From: an uncultured Candidatus Melainabacteria bacterium
GTDB lineage: Bacteria; Cyanobacteriota; Vampirovibrionia; Gastranaerophilales; Gastranaerophilaceae
Length of the DNA: 16,663 bases
Direction: 5' to 3'
NCBI GenBank assembly: GCA_934692665.1
Contig: CAKUUG010000037.1
Location: 1 to 16,663 of the forward strand
Below, in pieces: positions 1 to 8,700 of the stretch. The position numbers were made by a program, and so were the translations under genes. The notes under the pieces were generated by a model. It searched no databases. It worked only from the letters and a program-made list of their open reading frames with translations, and was not told the DNA's origin. Numbering within the stretch: position 1 is the stretch's first letter; each line of letters begins with the position of its first letter.

Positions 1-132
1 TTATTTTGTATAGACGTTGATGGTTTTGATGGGCCTGAAAAACCTTTTGGGTATTTGATTCGAGCCGATGGAAAAATTATAACGGGTTTAAGAGCCGATT
101 CTTGGCTTGAAAAAAGTATACAAGATGAATAA
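1..132 (+). CDS. C-terminal fragment of a pilin-like (prepilin/pseudopilin) protein
   Basis: Only the last 43 codons are inside the window; they are open in frame 1 and end in TAA at 130-132. The visible residues include an IDVDGFDGP motif followed by FGYLIRADGKI. This resembles the C-terminal DVNG-x-GPN...DxFxFxI...DGKI pattern of type IV pilin-like and type II secretion pseudopilin-like proteins, which are abundant in Melainabacteria. The N-terminal prepilin cleavage motif that would prove this is outside the window. A terminator hairpin lies 22 bases after the stop, so this gene closes its transcription unit and is not part of the rpoB operon. The family call is inferred from a short motif and is only moderately secure; the reading frame itself is convincing. 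Confidence 0.5.
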   Translation, partial: LFCIDVDGFDGPEKPFGYLIRADGKIITGLRADSWLEKSIQDE

Positions 133-154
133 AAACTTATAAATATTTTCAACT

Positions 155-188
155 AAAAAAGCTGAGAATAATTAACTCTCAGCTTTTT
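155..188. terminator. Bidirectional intrinsic terminator
   Basis: GCTGAGA (161-167) pairs with TCTCAGC (177-183) around a 9-nt loop. A-run 156-160 and T-run 184-188 extend the stem, so a U tract follows the hairpin on either strand. It sits between the pilin-like gene on the plus strand and a possible small minus-strand ORF ending at 206, so it could end transcription from both sides. Confidence 0.8.
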
Positions 189-205
189 GGTTGTATAAAA
201 ATTTT

Positions 206-292
206 TTATGCTTCTTTGTATGCATCAACTGTACTATGTATACTGATTGCTGCATTGTTAATTCCACCTGCAACTGCTAAACCAAGATTCAT
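206..292 (-). CDS. Possible 28-residue small protein, function unknown
   Basis: On the minus strand an ATG at 290-292 opens a 28-codon frame ending in TAA at 206-208. The peptide starts MNLGLAVAGGINNAAIS and ends STVDAYKEA. An in-frame stop lies directly before the ATG, so this is not the tail of a longer gene. The composition (Ala/Gly-rich, amphipathic-looking) is more protein-like than the surrounding A+T-rich DNA, and a terminator with a U tract on this strand begins 18 bases after the stop. Against it, there is no convincing Shine-Dalgarno sequence and I found no clear promoter. I do not recognise the sequence. It could be a short peptide or a remnant of a larger gene. Confidence 0.35.
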   Translation of the reverse strand: MNLGLAVAGGINNAAISIHSTVDAYKEA

Positions 293-460
293 TTATTAAT
301 GCGATAAAAATAAAAATTACTTTTTCAAACAAGAAATGTTGAATTATTTTTTTAAACAAACGACACAAATAAGAAAATCATTAAAACAATAAGTAAATTG
401 CTATTTTACACGATTTTTTAAAAATTTCAATATATTGTAAATTTTTATGAAGCAAAAATC
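293..460. other. A+T-rich spacer upstream of the rpoB promoter
   Basis: No convincing gene is visible in this stretch. It is extremely A+T-rich. Its one notable element is a near-palindrome at 422-444: CAATATATTG (428-437) flanked by AAATTT arms, with one unpaired base. It lies just upstream of the rpoB -35 box and could act as an UP-type element or an operator. This is inference from position and symmetry only. Confidence 0.5.
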
Positions 461-488
461 TTGACCACCGTTATTTAAGCTATATAAT
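461..488 (+). promoter_or_regulatory. Sigma-70-type promoter of the rpoB-rpoC1-rpoC2 operon
   Basis: TTGACC (461-466) is followed by a 16-bp spacer and a perfect TATAAT (483-488). Transcription would start near 495 and give a leader of about 125 nt before the rpoB ATG. A dedicated promoter fits the cyanobacterial arrangement, in which rpoB is not directly preceded by the rplJ-rplL ribosomal protein genes as it is in Escherichia coli. Confidence 0.7.
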
Positions 489-494
489 TATTAA

Positions 495-620
495 AGTTTA
501 GTAAAATGTTGCATTATGGCAAAAAAGCCTTTGAAACAAAAAAGTTTCAAAAAACAAAGTAGAGAGCCACTTTGCAAAGTTTTAAAAATAATCGTAATTA
601 CATATATTAGAGGTACTTAG
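495..620 (+). promoter_or_regulatory. Structured 5' leader of rpoB with ribosome binding site
   Basis: The leader can fold two adjacent hairpins, each with a six-A loop: GGC/GCC (518-520 with 527-529) and TTTGAAAC/GTTTCAAA (530-537 with 544-551). Further on, ACTTT (569-573) can pair with either AAAGT 556-560 or AAAGT 576-580, so two folds are mutually exclusive. An 18-codon ORF runs from 506 to 562 but has no Shine-Dalgarno sequence. The rpoB ribosome binding site is AGAGG at 609-613, seven bases before the ATG. Whether the leader regulates anything is inference. Confidence 0.4.
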
Positions 621-3600
621 ATGACAACAACTACAAAAGCAAGTCGCGTTACTCCACAAGGTATTCCCGGCACTCGTCTTACAGATTTACCTGATTTGAT
701 TGAAGTTCAAAAGAAATCTTTTGAGCAATTTTTAAAAGAAGGTTTGAAAGAAGAATTGCTTTCATTCAGTCCTATCAAAGATTACACTGGAAGATTAGAA
801 CTTCATTTTCTTCCAAATTACACTTTTGATAAACCAAAATATACAATAGAAGAAGCAAGAATACATGACGCTACTTATGCAAAACAACTAAGAGTCATGA
901 TGCGTCTTATCAATCGTGATAGTGGTGAAATCAAAGAACAAGAAGTATACATCGGCGATATACCAACCATGACCGATAAAGGTACATTTATCGTAAATGG
1001 TGCAGAACGTGTTATCGTTTCACAAATTGTTCGTTCTCCTGGTATTTACTATAAAAAAGAAGTTTCACCTACCGGTAAACGTCTTTATAACGCTACATTA
1101 ATTCCAAATCGTGGTGCATGGTTAAAAATCGAAACCGATTCTAATGACCTTGTATATGTAAAAATTGATAAAAACAGAAAAATTTTGGCTACAACTTTGT
1201 TGAAGGCATTGGGTATTACTCCATCTGAAATGGAAAAATTATTTACTCATTTTGACTTTTTGAAAAAAACTTTAGACAAAGATACAGCTGCAACAACAGA
1301 TGAAGCACTTGTTGAAGTTTACAAAAAACTTCGCCCCGGTGATCCTGCAACACCTGCAGGCGGACGTTCAATTTTGGAAGCTCGTTTCTTTGATGAAAAG
1401 AAATACGATATAGGAAAAGTTGGCCGTTATAAGTTAAACAAAAAATTAGGTTTAAATTTACCTGAAACGCAAAGAACAATTACAATACAAGACATCGTTG
1501 CAGGTATTGAATATCTTGTTAACTTAACATACGACGAAGGTACTCTTGATGATATCGATCACTTGGGAAATCGTCGTATCAGATCAGTTGGCGAATTGTT
1601 ACAAAACCAATTCAGAGTTGGTTTATCCAGAATTGAAAGAATCGTTAAAGAAAGAATGACTTTACAAGATTCTGAAACTTTGACTCCATTAAATCTTTTA
1701 AATACAAAACCATTGGTTGCGTCTTTAAAAGAATTCTTTGGTTCTTCTCAATTGTCACAATTTATGGACCAAACAAACCCATTGGCAGAGTTGACTCACA
1801 AACGTCGTATTTCAGCACTTGGACCTGGTGGTTTGATGAGAGAAAGAGCAGGATTTGCTGTTCGTGATATTCACCCTTCTCATTATGGTCGTTTGTGTCC
1901 TGTAGAAACTCCTGAAGGACCTAACGCCGGTTTGATTAACTCGCTTGCAACCCATGCTAGAGTTAATGATTATGGTTTTGTTGAAACTCCATTCTTTGTT
2001 GTAAAAGATGGACAAGTAACCGATGAAGTTCATTATTTAACAGCAGATGAAGATGAAAATTATCGTGTAGCTCCTGCAGATATTGAACTTACAAAAGATA
2101 GAAAAATTAAAGACCCATACGTTCCGGTTCGTTATAGATCAGAATTTATTATGGGCGAATCTACTAAAGTTGACTATGTTGGTGTTTCTCCTATCCAAAT
2201 CATTTCAGTTGCGACATCATTAATCCCGTTTATTGAACACGATGACGCAAACCGTGCTTTGATGGGTTCTAACATGCAACGTCAAGCAGTACCTTTGCTT
2301 ATCACTCAAAGACCGGTTGTTGGTACAGGTTTAGAAAAACGTGTTGCAAAAGACTCCGGTATGGTTGCTGTTTCACCATGTGATGGTACAGTAATTAAAG
2401 TAATGGGTGAAGAAATCCACATTAAAGATGAAAAAGGCAATGTTCATCAATGTCAATTGCTTAAATATGTTCGTTCTAACCAAGATACATGTATCAACCA
2501 AAAACCTCTTGTATCTGAAGGCGACATAGTAAAAGAAGGCGATGTTATAGCAGATGGTGCTTCTACAAATATGGGTGAACTTTCTTTAGGTAAAAACGTC
2601 CTTGTTGCATATATGCCTTGGGAAGGTTACAACTACGAAGATGCTATTTTGCTTTCTGAACGTTGTGTTTATGACGATGTATTTACATCACTTCATATAG
2701 AAAAATTAGAAATCGATGCTCGCCAAACAAAACTTGGACCTGAAGAAATTACTCGTGAAATTCCAAACGTTTCTGAAGATTCTATTCGTCACCTTGACGA
2801 AAGAGGTATCGTAAGAATCGGTGCTAGAGTATATGCTGATGATGTTTTAGTTGGTAAAATCACGCCAAAAGGTGAATCCGAACATCCACCTGAAGAAAAA
2901 TTATTGAGAGCGATTTTTGCTGAAAAAGCACGTGATGTTAAAGACAATTCACTTCGTGTTCCTCACGGCGAAGGTGGTCGTGTAGTCGACGTAAAAGTAT
3001 TTGATAGAGAAAAAGGTGATGAACTTCCACCTGGTGCAAATACCGTTATCAGAGTTTACATTGCTCAAAAACGTAAAGTATCGGTTGGTGATAAACTTTC
3101 AGGTCGTCATGGTAACAAAGGTATCGTTTCAAGAATTTTACCAAAAGAAGATATGCCATTCTTGCCTGATGGAACACCTGTTGATATCGTGTTGAATCCA
3201 CTAGGTGTACCTTCTCGTATGAACGTTGGTCAAACTTATGAACACTTGCTTGGTTTGGCTGCATATTTAACAGGAAATCACTATGAATCTCCGTTGTTTG
3301 ATGAAATGTACGGTGCAAACCAATCAGAAAACAATACTAAAGCAGAATTGTTAAAAGGTATCAAAGAACGTGGTATCGATTGGGTTGGTGAAGATGGAAA
3401 AGTTACATTGTACGATGGTAGAACAGGCGAACCATTTGATGAACCAATTGCAGTTGGTATTTCATATATATTGAAACTTGTCCACTTGGTTGATGATAAA
3501 ATCCACGCTCGTTCAACCGGCCCATACTCATTGGTTACTCAACAACCATTAGGTGGTAAGGCACAATTCGGTGGTCAAAGATTCGGTGAAATGGAAGTTT

Positions 3601-3935
3601 GGGCACTAGAAGCTTATGGTGCTGCTTACACATTGCAAGAAATGTTAACTATAAAATCTGATGACGTGAACGGTCGTTCTCGTGCTTATGAAGCAATAGT
3701 TAAGGGCGACAATATTCCTCGTCCGGGTATTCCTGAATCATTTAAGGTATTAGTTCGTGAACTTCAAAGTATCGGTCTGGATATTGCGGTATCTAAAAAA
3801 GGCGGAGAAGAAGTCGATCTTATGTCTGATACGGATGATTTAAGAAAATCTGCTCCAAAGAGAGTATTGTCCGATATGGATTCTGAATTGTTGAATTTCG
3901 ACTTTTTAGACACAGGTGCCGGTTTTAAAGACTAA
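621..3935 (+). CDS. rpoB: DNA-directed RNA polymerase subunit beta
   Basis: RpoB forms one half of the RNA polymerase core and part of the active site and RNA channel. The 1104-residue product has the compact length of cyanobacterial and plastid RpoB, shorter than the 1342 residues of Escherichia coli. The rifampicin pocket is intact: the segment beginning FGSSQLSQFMDQ starts at residue 373, and Asp383, His393 and Ser398 correspond to E. coli D516, H526 and S531. All three are wild type, so no target-site rifampicin resistance is predicted. The catalytic-region lysines are Lys825 and Lys833 in the GDKLSGRHGNKG motif. The C-terminal block with FGGQRFGEMEVWALEAYGAA is also present. The start is supported by AGAGG seven bases upstream. 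It is the first gene of the operon; rpoC1 follows after 46 bases. Confidence 0.98.
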   Translation: MTTTTKASRVTPQGIPGTRLTDLPDLIEVQKKSFEQFLKEGLKEELLSFSPIKDYTGRLELHFLPNYTFDKPKYTIEEARIHDATYAKQLRVMMRLINRDSGEIKEQEVYIGDIPTMTDKGTFIVNGAERVIVSQIVRSPGIYYKKEVSPTGKRLYNATLIPNRGAWLKIETDSNDLVYVKIDKNRKILATTLLKALGITPSEMEKLFTHFDFLKKTLDKDTAATTDEALVEVYKKLRPGDPATPAGGRSILEARFFDEKKYDIGKVGRYKLNKKLGLNLPETQRTITIQDIVAGIEYLVNLTYDEGTLDDIDHLGNRRIRSVGELLQNQFRVGLSRIERIVKERMTLQDSETLTPLNLLNTKPLVASLKEFFGSSQLSQFMDQTNPLAELTHKRRISALGPGGLMRERAGFAVRDIHPSHYGRLCPVETPEGPNAGLINSLATHARVNDYGFVETPFFVVKDGQVTDEVHYLTADEDENYRVAPADIELTKDRKIKDPYVPVRYRSEFIMGESTKVDYVGVSPIQIISVATSLIPFIEHDDANRALMGSNMQRQAVPLLITQRPVVGTGLEKRVAKDSGMVAVSPCDGTVIKVMGEEIHIKDEKGNVHQCQLLKYVRSNQDTCINQKPLVSEGDIVKEGDVIADGASTNMGELSLGKNVLVAYMPWEGYNYEDAILLSERCVYDDVFTSLHIEKLEIDARQTKLGPEEITREIPNVSEDSIRHLDERGIVRIGARVYADDVLVGKITPKGESEHPPEEKLLRAIFAEKARDVKDNSLRVPHGEGGRVVDVKVFDREKGDELPPGANTVIRVYIAQKRKVSVGDKLSGRHGNKGIVSRILPKEDMPFLPDGTPVDIVLNPLGVPSRMNVGQTYEHLLGLAAYLTGNHYESPLFDEMYGANQSENNTKAELLKGIKERGIDWVGEDGKVTLYDGRTGEPFDEPIAVGISYILKLVHLVDDKIHARSTGPYSLVTQQPLGGKAQFGGQRFGEMEVWALEAYGAAYTLQEMLTIKSDDVNGRSRAYEAIVKGDNIPRPGIPESFKVLVRELQSIGLDIAVSKKGGEEVDLMSDTDDLRKSAPKRVLSDMDSELLNFDFLDTGAGFKD

Positions 3936-3981
3936 TTTAAAACAGGTTGAAGTTTAGATTATTAAAATCAAAGGAGAATAA

Positions 3982-5694
3982 ATGTCTACAAGTATTGATT
4001 ATTTTGATTATATAAGAATTTCTATCGCATCGCCCGAAAGAATTCTAAAATGGTCATACGGGGAAGTTACAAAACCCGAAACGATTAATTATAGAACTTT
4101 GAAACCCGAAAGAGACGGTTTGTTCTGTGAAAAAATCTTTGGACCTACAAAAGACTGGGAATGTTTTTGTGGAAAATATAAAAGAGTAAGACACAAAGGT
4201 ATTATTTGTGAACGTTGTGGCGTAGAAGTTACAGATTCAAAAGTTCGTCGTCACAGAATGGGACACATAAAATTAGCTGCCCCCGTTTCTCATATCTGGT
4301 TCTTAAAAGGTATTCCGTCTTATCTTGGTTTGTTATTAGATATGACATTAAAAGACCTTGAACAAATCATTTATTTCAACAATTATGTTGTTGTAGATGG
4401 TGCAGATAGCCCATTTAAAAAATTCCAACTTTTAAATGAAGAAGAATATGAAGACTTCATTATGGAAAACGAAGAATCCAAGTTAAAAGTCGGAATCGGT
4501 GCAGAAGTTATAAAAGAGCTTTTGGAAGAAATAAATTTAGAAGAATTAGCAAATGAAATCAGAGGCGAACTTGAAAATGCAGGCGGTTCGGTTCAAAAAA
4601 GAGCAAAATTAATTAAAAGATTAAGACTCGTTGAATCTTTGATTGAATCAGGCACACAACCTTCTTGGTTTGTAATGGATGTTTTGCCTGTTACTCCTCC
4701 TGACCTTCGTCCAATGGTTCAATTGGATGGTGGTAGATTTGCTACATCTGATTTAAACGATTTGTATAGACGTGTAATAAACAGAAACAATCGTTTGTTG
4801 AGATTGTTGGAAATGGGAGCTCCGGAAATCATTGTACGTAATGAAAAACGTATGTTACAAGAAGCGGTTGATGCTCTTATTGATAATGGTAGACGTGGCA
4901 GAACAGTTGTCGGACCAAATTCCAGACCTTTGAAATCTTTATCTAACATAATAGAAGGTAAACAAGGTCGTTTCCGTCAAAACTTGTTAGGAAAACGTGT
5001 TGACTATTCAGGTCGTTCTGTTATTGTTGTAGGCCCTCAGTTACAACTTAACCAATGCGGTTTGCCAAAAGAAATGGCGATTGAATTGTTTAAACCATTC
5101 GTCGTAAATAAATTAATTGAACGTGGTTTGGTTCAAAATATTAAATCTGCTAAAAAGAAAATCGAAAGATCTGAAGCAGTTGTTTGGGATATATTAGAAG
5201 AAGTTGTAGATGGACACCCTGTAATGTTGAACCGTGCTCCTACTCTTCACAGACTTGGTATTCAAGCATTTGAACCGGTGTTGGTTGAAGGTAGAGCAAT
5301 TCAATTGCATCCTTTAGTTTGTACAGCGTTCAACGCCGACTTCGATGGTGACCAAATGGCTGTTCACGTACCTTTATCAATAGAAGCTCAAGCAGAAGCT
5401 AGAATGTTAATGCTTGCTACAAACAATATTCTTGCTCCTGCAACAGGAAAACCTGTTATTACTCCTACACAAGATATGGTACTTGGAATGTATTATTTAA
5501 CAATAATTAAAGATACAAATGCTCCAATAAAAGGTTATTTCCATGACTTTACGGATGTTATGGCTGCTTTTGAAACAGGTGTTTTGAAACTTCATGACAA
5601 AGTTATTGTTAGAGATGAAAACGGTACTAGAATCGAAACTACACCCGGCAGAATCATCTTTAACGAAACAGTTAGAAAATCAGTTCTAGCGTAG
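3982..5694 (+). CDS. rpoC1: DNA-directed RNA polymerase subunit gamma (N-terminal part of split beta-prime)
   Basis: This is the N-terminal portion of the RNA polymerase largest subunit, encoded separately as in Cyanobacteria and plastids. The product is 570 residues; cyanobacterial RpoC1 is usually a little over 600. The first zinc site is complete, with Cys61, Cys63, Cys76 and Cys79 (C-x-C...C-x2-C). The Mg2+-binding catalytic motif NADFDGDQM lies at 451-459, with Asp453, Asp455 and Asp457 as the metal ligands. The protein ends with TTPGRIIFNETVRKSVLA, matching the usual end of cyanobacterial RpoC1, so the stop is the ancestral split and not a frameshift. The ATG follows a strong AGGAG ribosome binding site. 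It lies 46 bases after rpoB and 45 bases before rpoC2, clearly in one operon. Confidence 0.97.
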   Translation: MSTSIDYFDYIRISIASPERILKWSYGEVTKPETINYRTLKPERDGLFCEKIFGPTKDWECFCGKYKRVRHKGIICERCGVEVTDSKVRRHRMGHIKLAAPVSHIWFLKGIPSYLGLLLDMTLKDLEQIIYFNNYVVVDGADSPFKKFQLLNEEEYEDFIMENEESKLKVGIGAEVIKELLEEINLEELANEIRGELENAGGSVQKRAKLIKRLRLVESLIESGTQPSWFVMDVLPVTPPDLRPMVQLDGGRFATSDLNDLYRRVINRNNRLLRLLEMGAPEIIVRNEKRMLQEAVDALIDNGRRGRTVVGPNSRPLKSLSNIIEGKQGRFRQNLLGKRVDYSGRSVIVVGPQLQLNQCGLPKEMAIELFKPFVVNKLIERGLVQNIKSAKKKIERSEAVVWDILEEVVDGHPVMLNRAPTLHRLGIQAFEPVLVEGRAIQLHPLVCTAFNADFDGDQMAVHVPLSIEAQAEARMLMLATNNILAPATGKPVITPTQDMVLGMYYLTIIKDTNAPIKGYFHDFTDVMAAFETGVLKLHDKVIVRDENGTRIETTPGRIIFNETVRKSVLA

Positions 5695-5739
5695 AATCTT
5701 TAATACAGTTAATTAAACAATAATGAGGAAAATAAAATA

Positions 5740-8700
5740 ATGACAACTATAACTCCTGAAAACTCAAAAAAAAGAAAAAATATTGAGTTTATTAACAAAG
5801 TTATGAATAAAAAAGCTCTAAACCAGCTTCTTTCTCAAGTTTATCTTGAATGGGGCGGAGCAAAGACCGCAGAACTTGCAAACAATCTTAAAAATTTAGG
5901 TTACAAGTATGCAACTAAATCCGGTACTACTATTTCTATTAAAGACTTAGAAGTTCCAAAAGAAAAAGAACAACTTTTACAAGAAGCACAAGAAGAAATT
6001 GCTCGTTCAACTCGCCGTTATTTAAAGGGTGAAATCACAGAAGTTGAAAGATATACAAAAGTTATCGACACTTGGAGTGAAACAACGGCAAAATTAACAG
6101 AAAAAGTTGTTGAAGGTTTCAACAGATTAAATCCGGTTTATATGATGGCATTCTCCGGAGCCCGTGGTAACTTGTCACAAGTATCACAATTGGTTGGTAT
6201 GCGTGGTTTGATGGCTGATGCACAAGGTCAAATCATCGACTTGCCGATTAAATCAAACTTTAAAGAAGGTTTGTCTTGTACTGAATACGTTATTTCATCA
6301 TACGGTGCAAGAAAAGGTCTGGTTGATACAGCCCTAAAGACAGCAGACTCAGGATATTTGACAAGACGTTTGGTTGACGTTGCACAAGATGTAATTATCA
6401 GAGAAGAAGATTGTCATACTGAAAGATACATTAATTTGACTGCAATTACCGATGGTGAAGATGTTATTGTTCCATTGGAAGATAGACTTCTTGGTAGAAC
6501 CATAGCACAAGATATTGTCGATAAAGATGGAAATATTTTGGTTACTAAAAACACTACAGTTGATAGAGATGACTTAGAAAAAATCAAAACTGTAGGCTTA
6601 AAAGAAGTTCGTGTTCGTTCAACATTAACTTGTGAATTAGAATACGGAATTTGCCAAAAATGTTACGGCTGGTCAATGACAACTCAAAAACCGGTAGATA
6701 TCGGTGAAGCAATTGGTATCATAGCAGCTCAATCAATCGGTGAACCTGGTACACAATTGACAATGAGAACATTCCACACAGGTGGTGTATTTAAAGGTTC
6801 AGGTGTTACTCGTCAAGCAAAAACTACTTTAGACGGTAAAGTAATGACAGAAGTTCACACAAGAGAACAAAGAACACGTCACGGGGATGTTGTACAAATT
6901 GCAATAAAAGAAGCTGATGTCGAAATCAAAGGTGAAAATGATTCAGAAAAAGTTCACATTCCAATTGGTGCGAAAGTTCTTGTTAAAAAAGGCGATACTG
7001 TTGTAGCCGGACAAGCTTTGGCTGAATTTGAACCTGCTTCTAAAGGTGATGGTTCTCGTTTGACTGAAAAAGCCTTAAAAGATATCACATCTGATATTTC
7101 AGGTGAAGTTGTATTTGAAGACTTTGTTGCAGATGAAAGAAAAGATAGACAAGGTAACGTTTCCAGAATTGCAAACAAACAAGGTGTTGTTTGGGTTCTA
7201 GGTGGAGATGTTTATCCTCTTCCTGCCGGCTCTAAGGTTCTTGTTGAAGACGGTCAAAAAATTAAAAAAGGTGAAAAACTTGCTGAAACTTTAATAATTT
7301 CAGAACACGGCGGAGAAGTTCGTGTGAACAATGCTCTTGAAATTAAAGAAGTTGAATTTGAAGGCAAAAAAATCAAAAAAATCGTTTCAGGAAAAGAACT
7401 AACAATTGTTATTGCTTCAATCCAAGCATCAAATGCTATATTTGAACAAACTAAGAAAGAACAAATTTGGACAGTTCCTACAACCGGTGAAAAATACATT
7501 GTAAAATCTCCTGTTGATACACAAGTTGAAAACGGAATGATAATTGCAGAACTTATTGATGATTCTTACAAAGTTGAATCATCTGGTGAAATCAGATACA
7601 ACGGTTTAGAAGTTGATGAAAATCAAATCGTAATCAATCCAGGTCAATTAATCTTTATTCCTGAAGAAATTCACCAAGTTTCAAAAGACTCTTCTCTAAA
7701 ACTTGTTGAATCAGGCACTTATGTAGAAGCGGGTACTGAAGTTGTTAAAGATATCTATACGCACATTGCAGGTATTGTTGAAATAAAAGAATTCAACGAT
7801 ATTATCCATGAAATCGTTGTTCGTCCTGGCGAATTACATACATTAGATTCTATTAATGATTTAAAGGTTGGCGAAAATGAAGTAATTTCTGCAGGAACAG
7901 TTGTCGCAGGAAAAATTAAAACCAGTGTTGATTCTATTATAACGATTGTTGAAAATGAATCAGATATGCTTGAAATCGATGATTTAGATGAAGAATTGTC
8001 TGATGATTCAATGGATGAAGAAGAAAATATTGATGGAAAACCTGTACAAATCTTGGTTCGTCCTATCCAAACATTTGATATTCAACAAAAAGATGCTTCA
8101 ATAAAATTTGATGCAACTGACGACGCAATTGAGCTTGTTCCTATGACACAAGTTCAATTTAAAGATGGTGCAAGAGTTAGAAACCTTGATGGTGCAGTTC
8201 TTACAAGAACTTCTCTTGTTTTATCAATGTCAGGATATTTATCTCATCTAAAAGGTATGGTTGAATTAGATTCAAAAGGCGATTTAAAAATCGTTGTACT
8301 GGAAACATTGATTGTTTGTCGTGAGCAAGATGACAATTCTCGTGGTTTGTCTTCTACTCAAACAGAATTGTTGGTTGAAGATGGACAAACTATTCAACCA
8401 AAAACAGCAGTTACAAAAACCCAAGTTTTAGCAGTAAATGATTCTGTTGCTTCAATCAATTCAAAAGATTCTGATTTGAGAAGATTGCTTTTAGTTTCTG
8501 AAAATTATGAACAAAAAATCAATATAACATCAAAACTACTAGTAAAAGTTGGCCAATATGTAACAATAGACCAAAATGTTTCTGAGAAAGAAGTTTCGAC
8601 TTGTTCGGGTAAAGTTGTAAAAGCTGATGCAAAATCAGTTGTTATCCGTACAGGTAGACCACACTTGATTTCTCCAGGGGCATTGTTGCAGGTTGATAAC

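Noticed and set aside
1738..1830. Possible rifampicin-resistance variant of RpoB
   Set aside because: Residues equivalent to E. coli D516, H526 and S531 are all wild type; the one visible change (Thr385 for Asn518) is not a sufficient basis for a resistance call.
3049..3318. Minus-strand open frame inside rpoB (and similar antisense frames inside rpoB, rpoC1, rpoC2 and the MutS gene)
   Set aside because: They lie wholly antisense to strongly conserved coding sequence, have no recognisable domains or ribosome binding sites, and look like coding shadows.
5680..5760. rpoC1/rpoC2 boundary as a frameshift or sequencing error splitting one rpoC gene
   Set aside because: There are 45 bases of non-coding spacer, a new ribosome binding site and ATG, and both termini match the normal ends of cyanobacterial RpoC1 and RpoC2.
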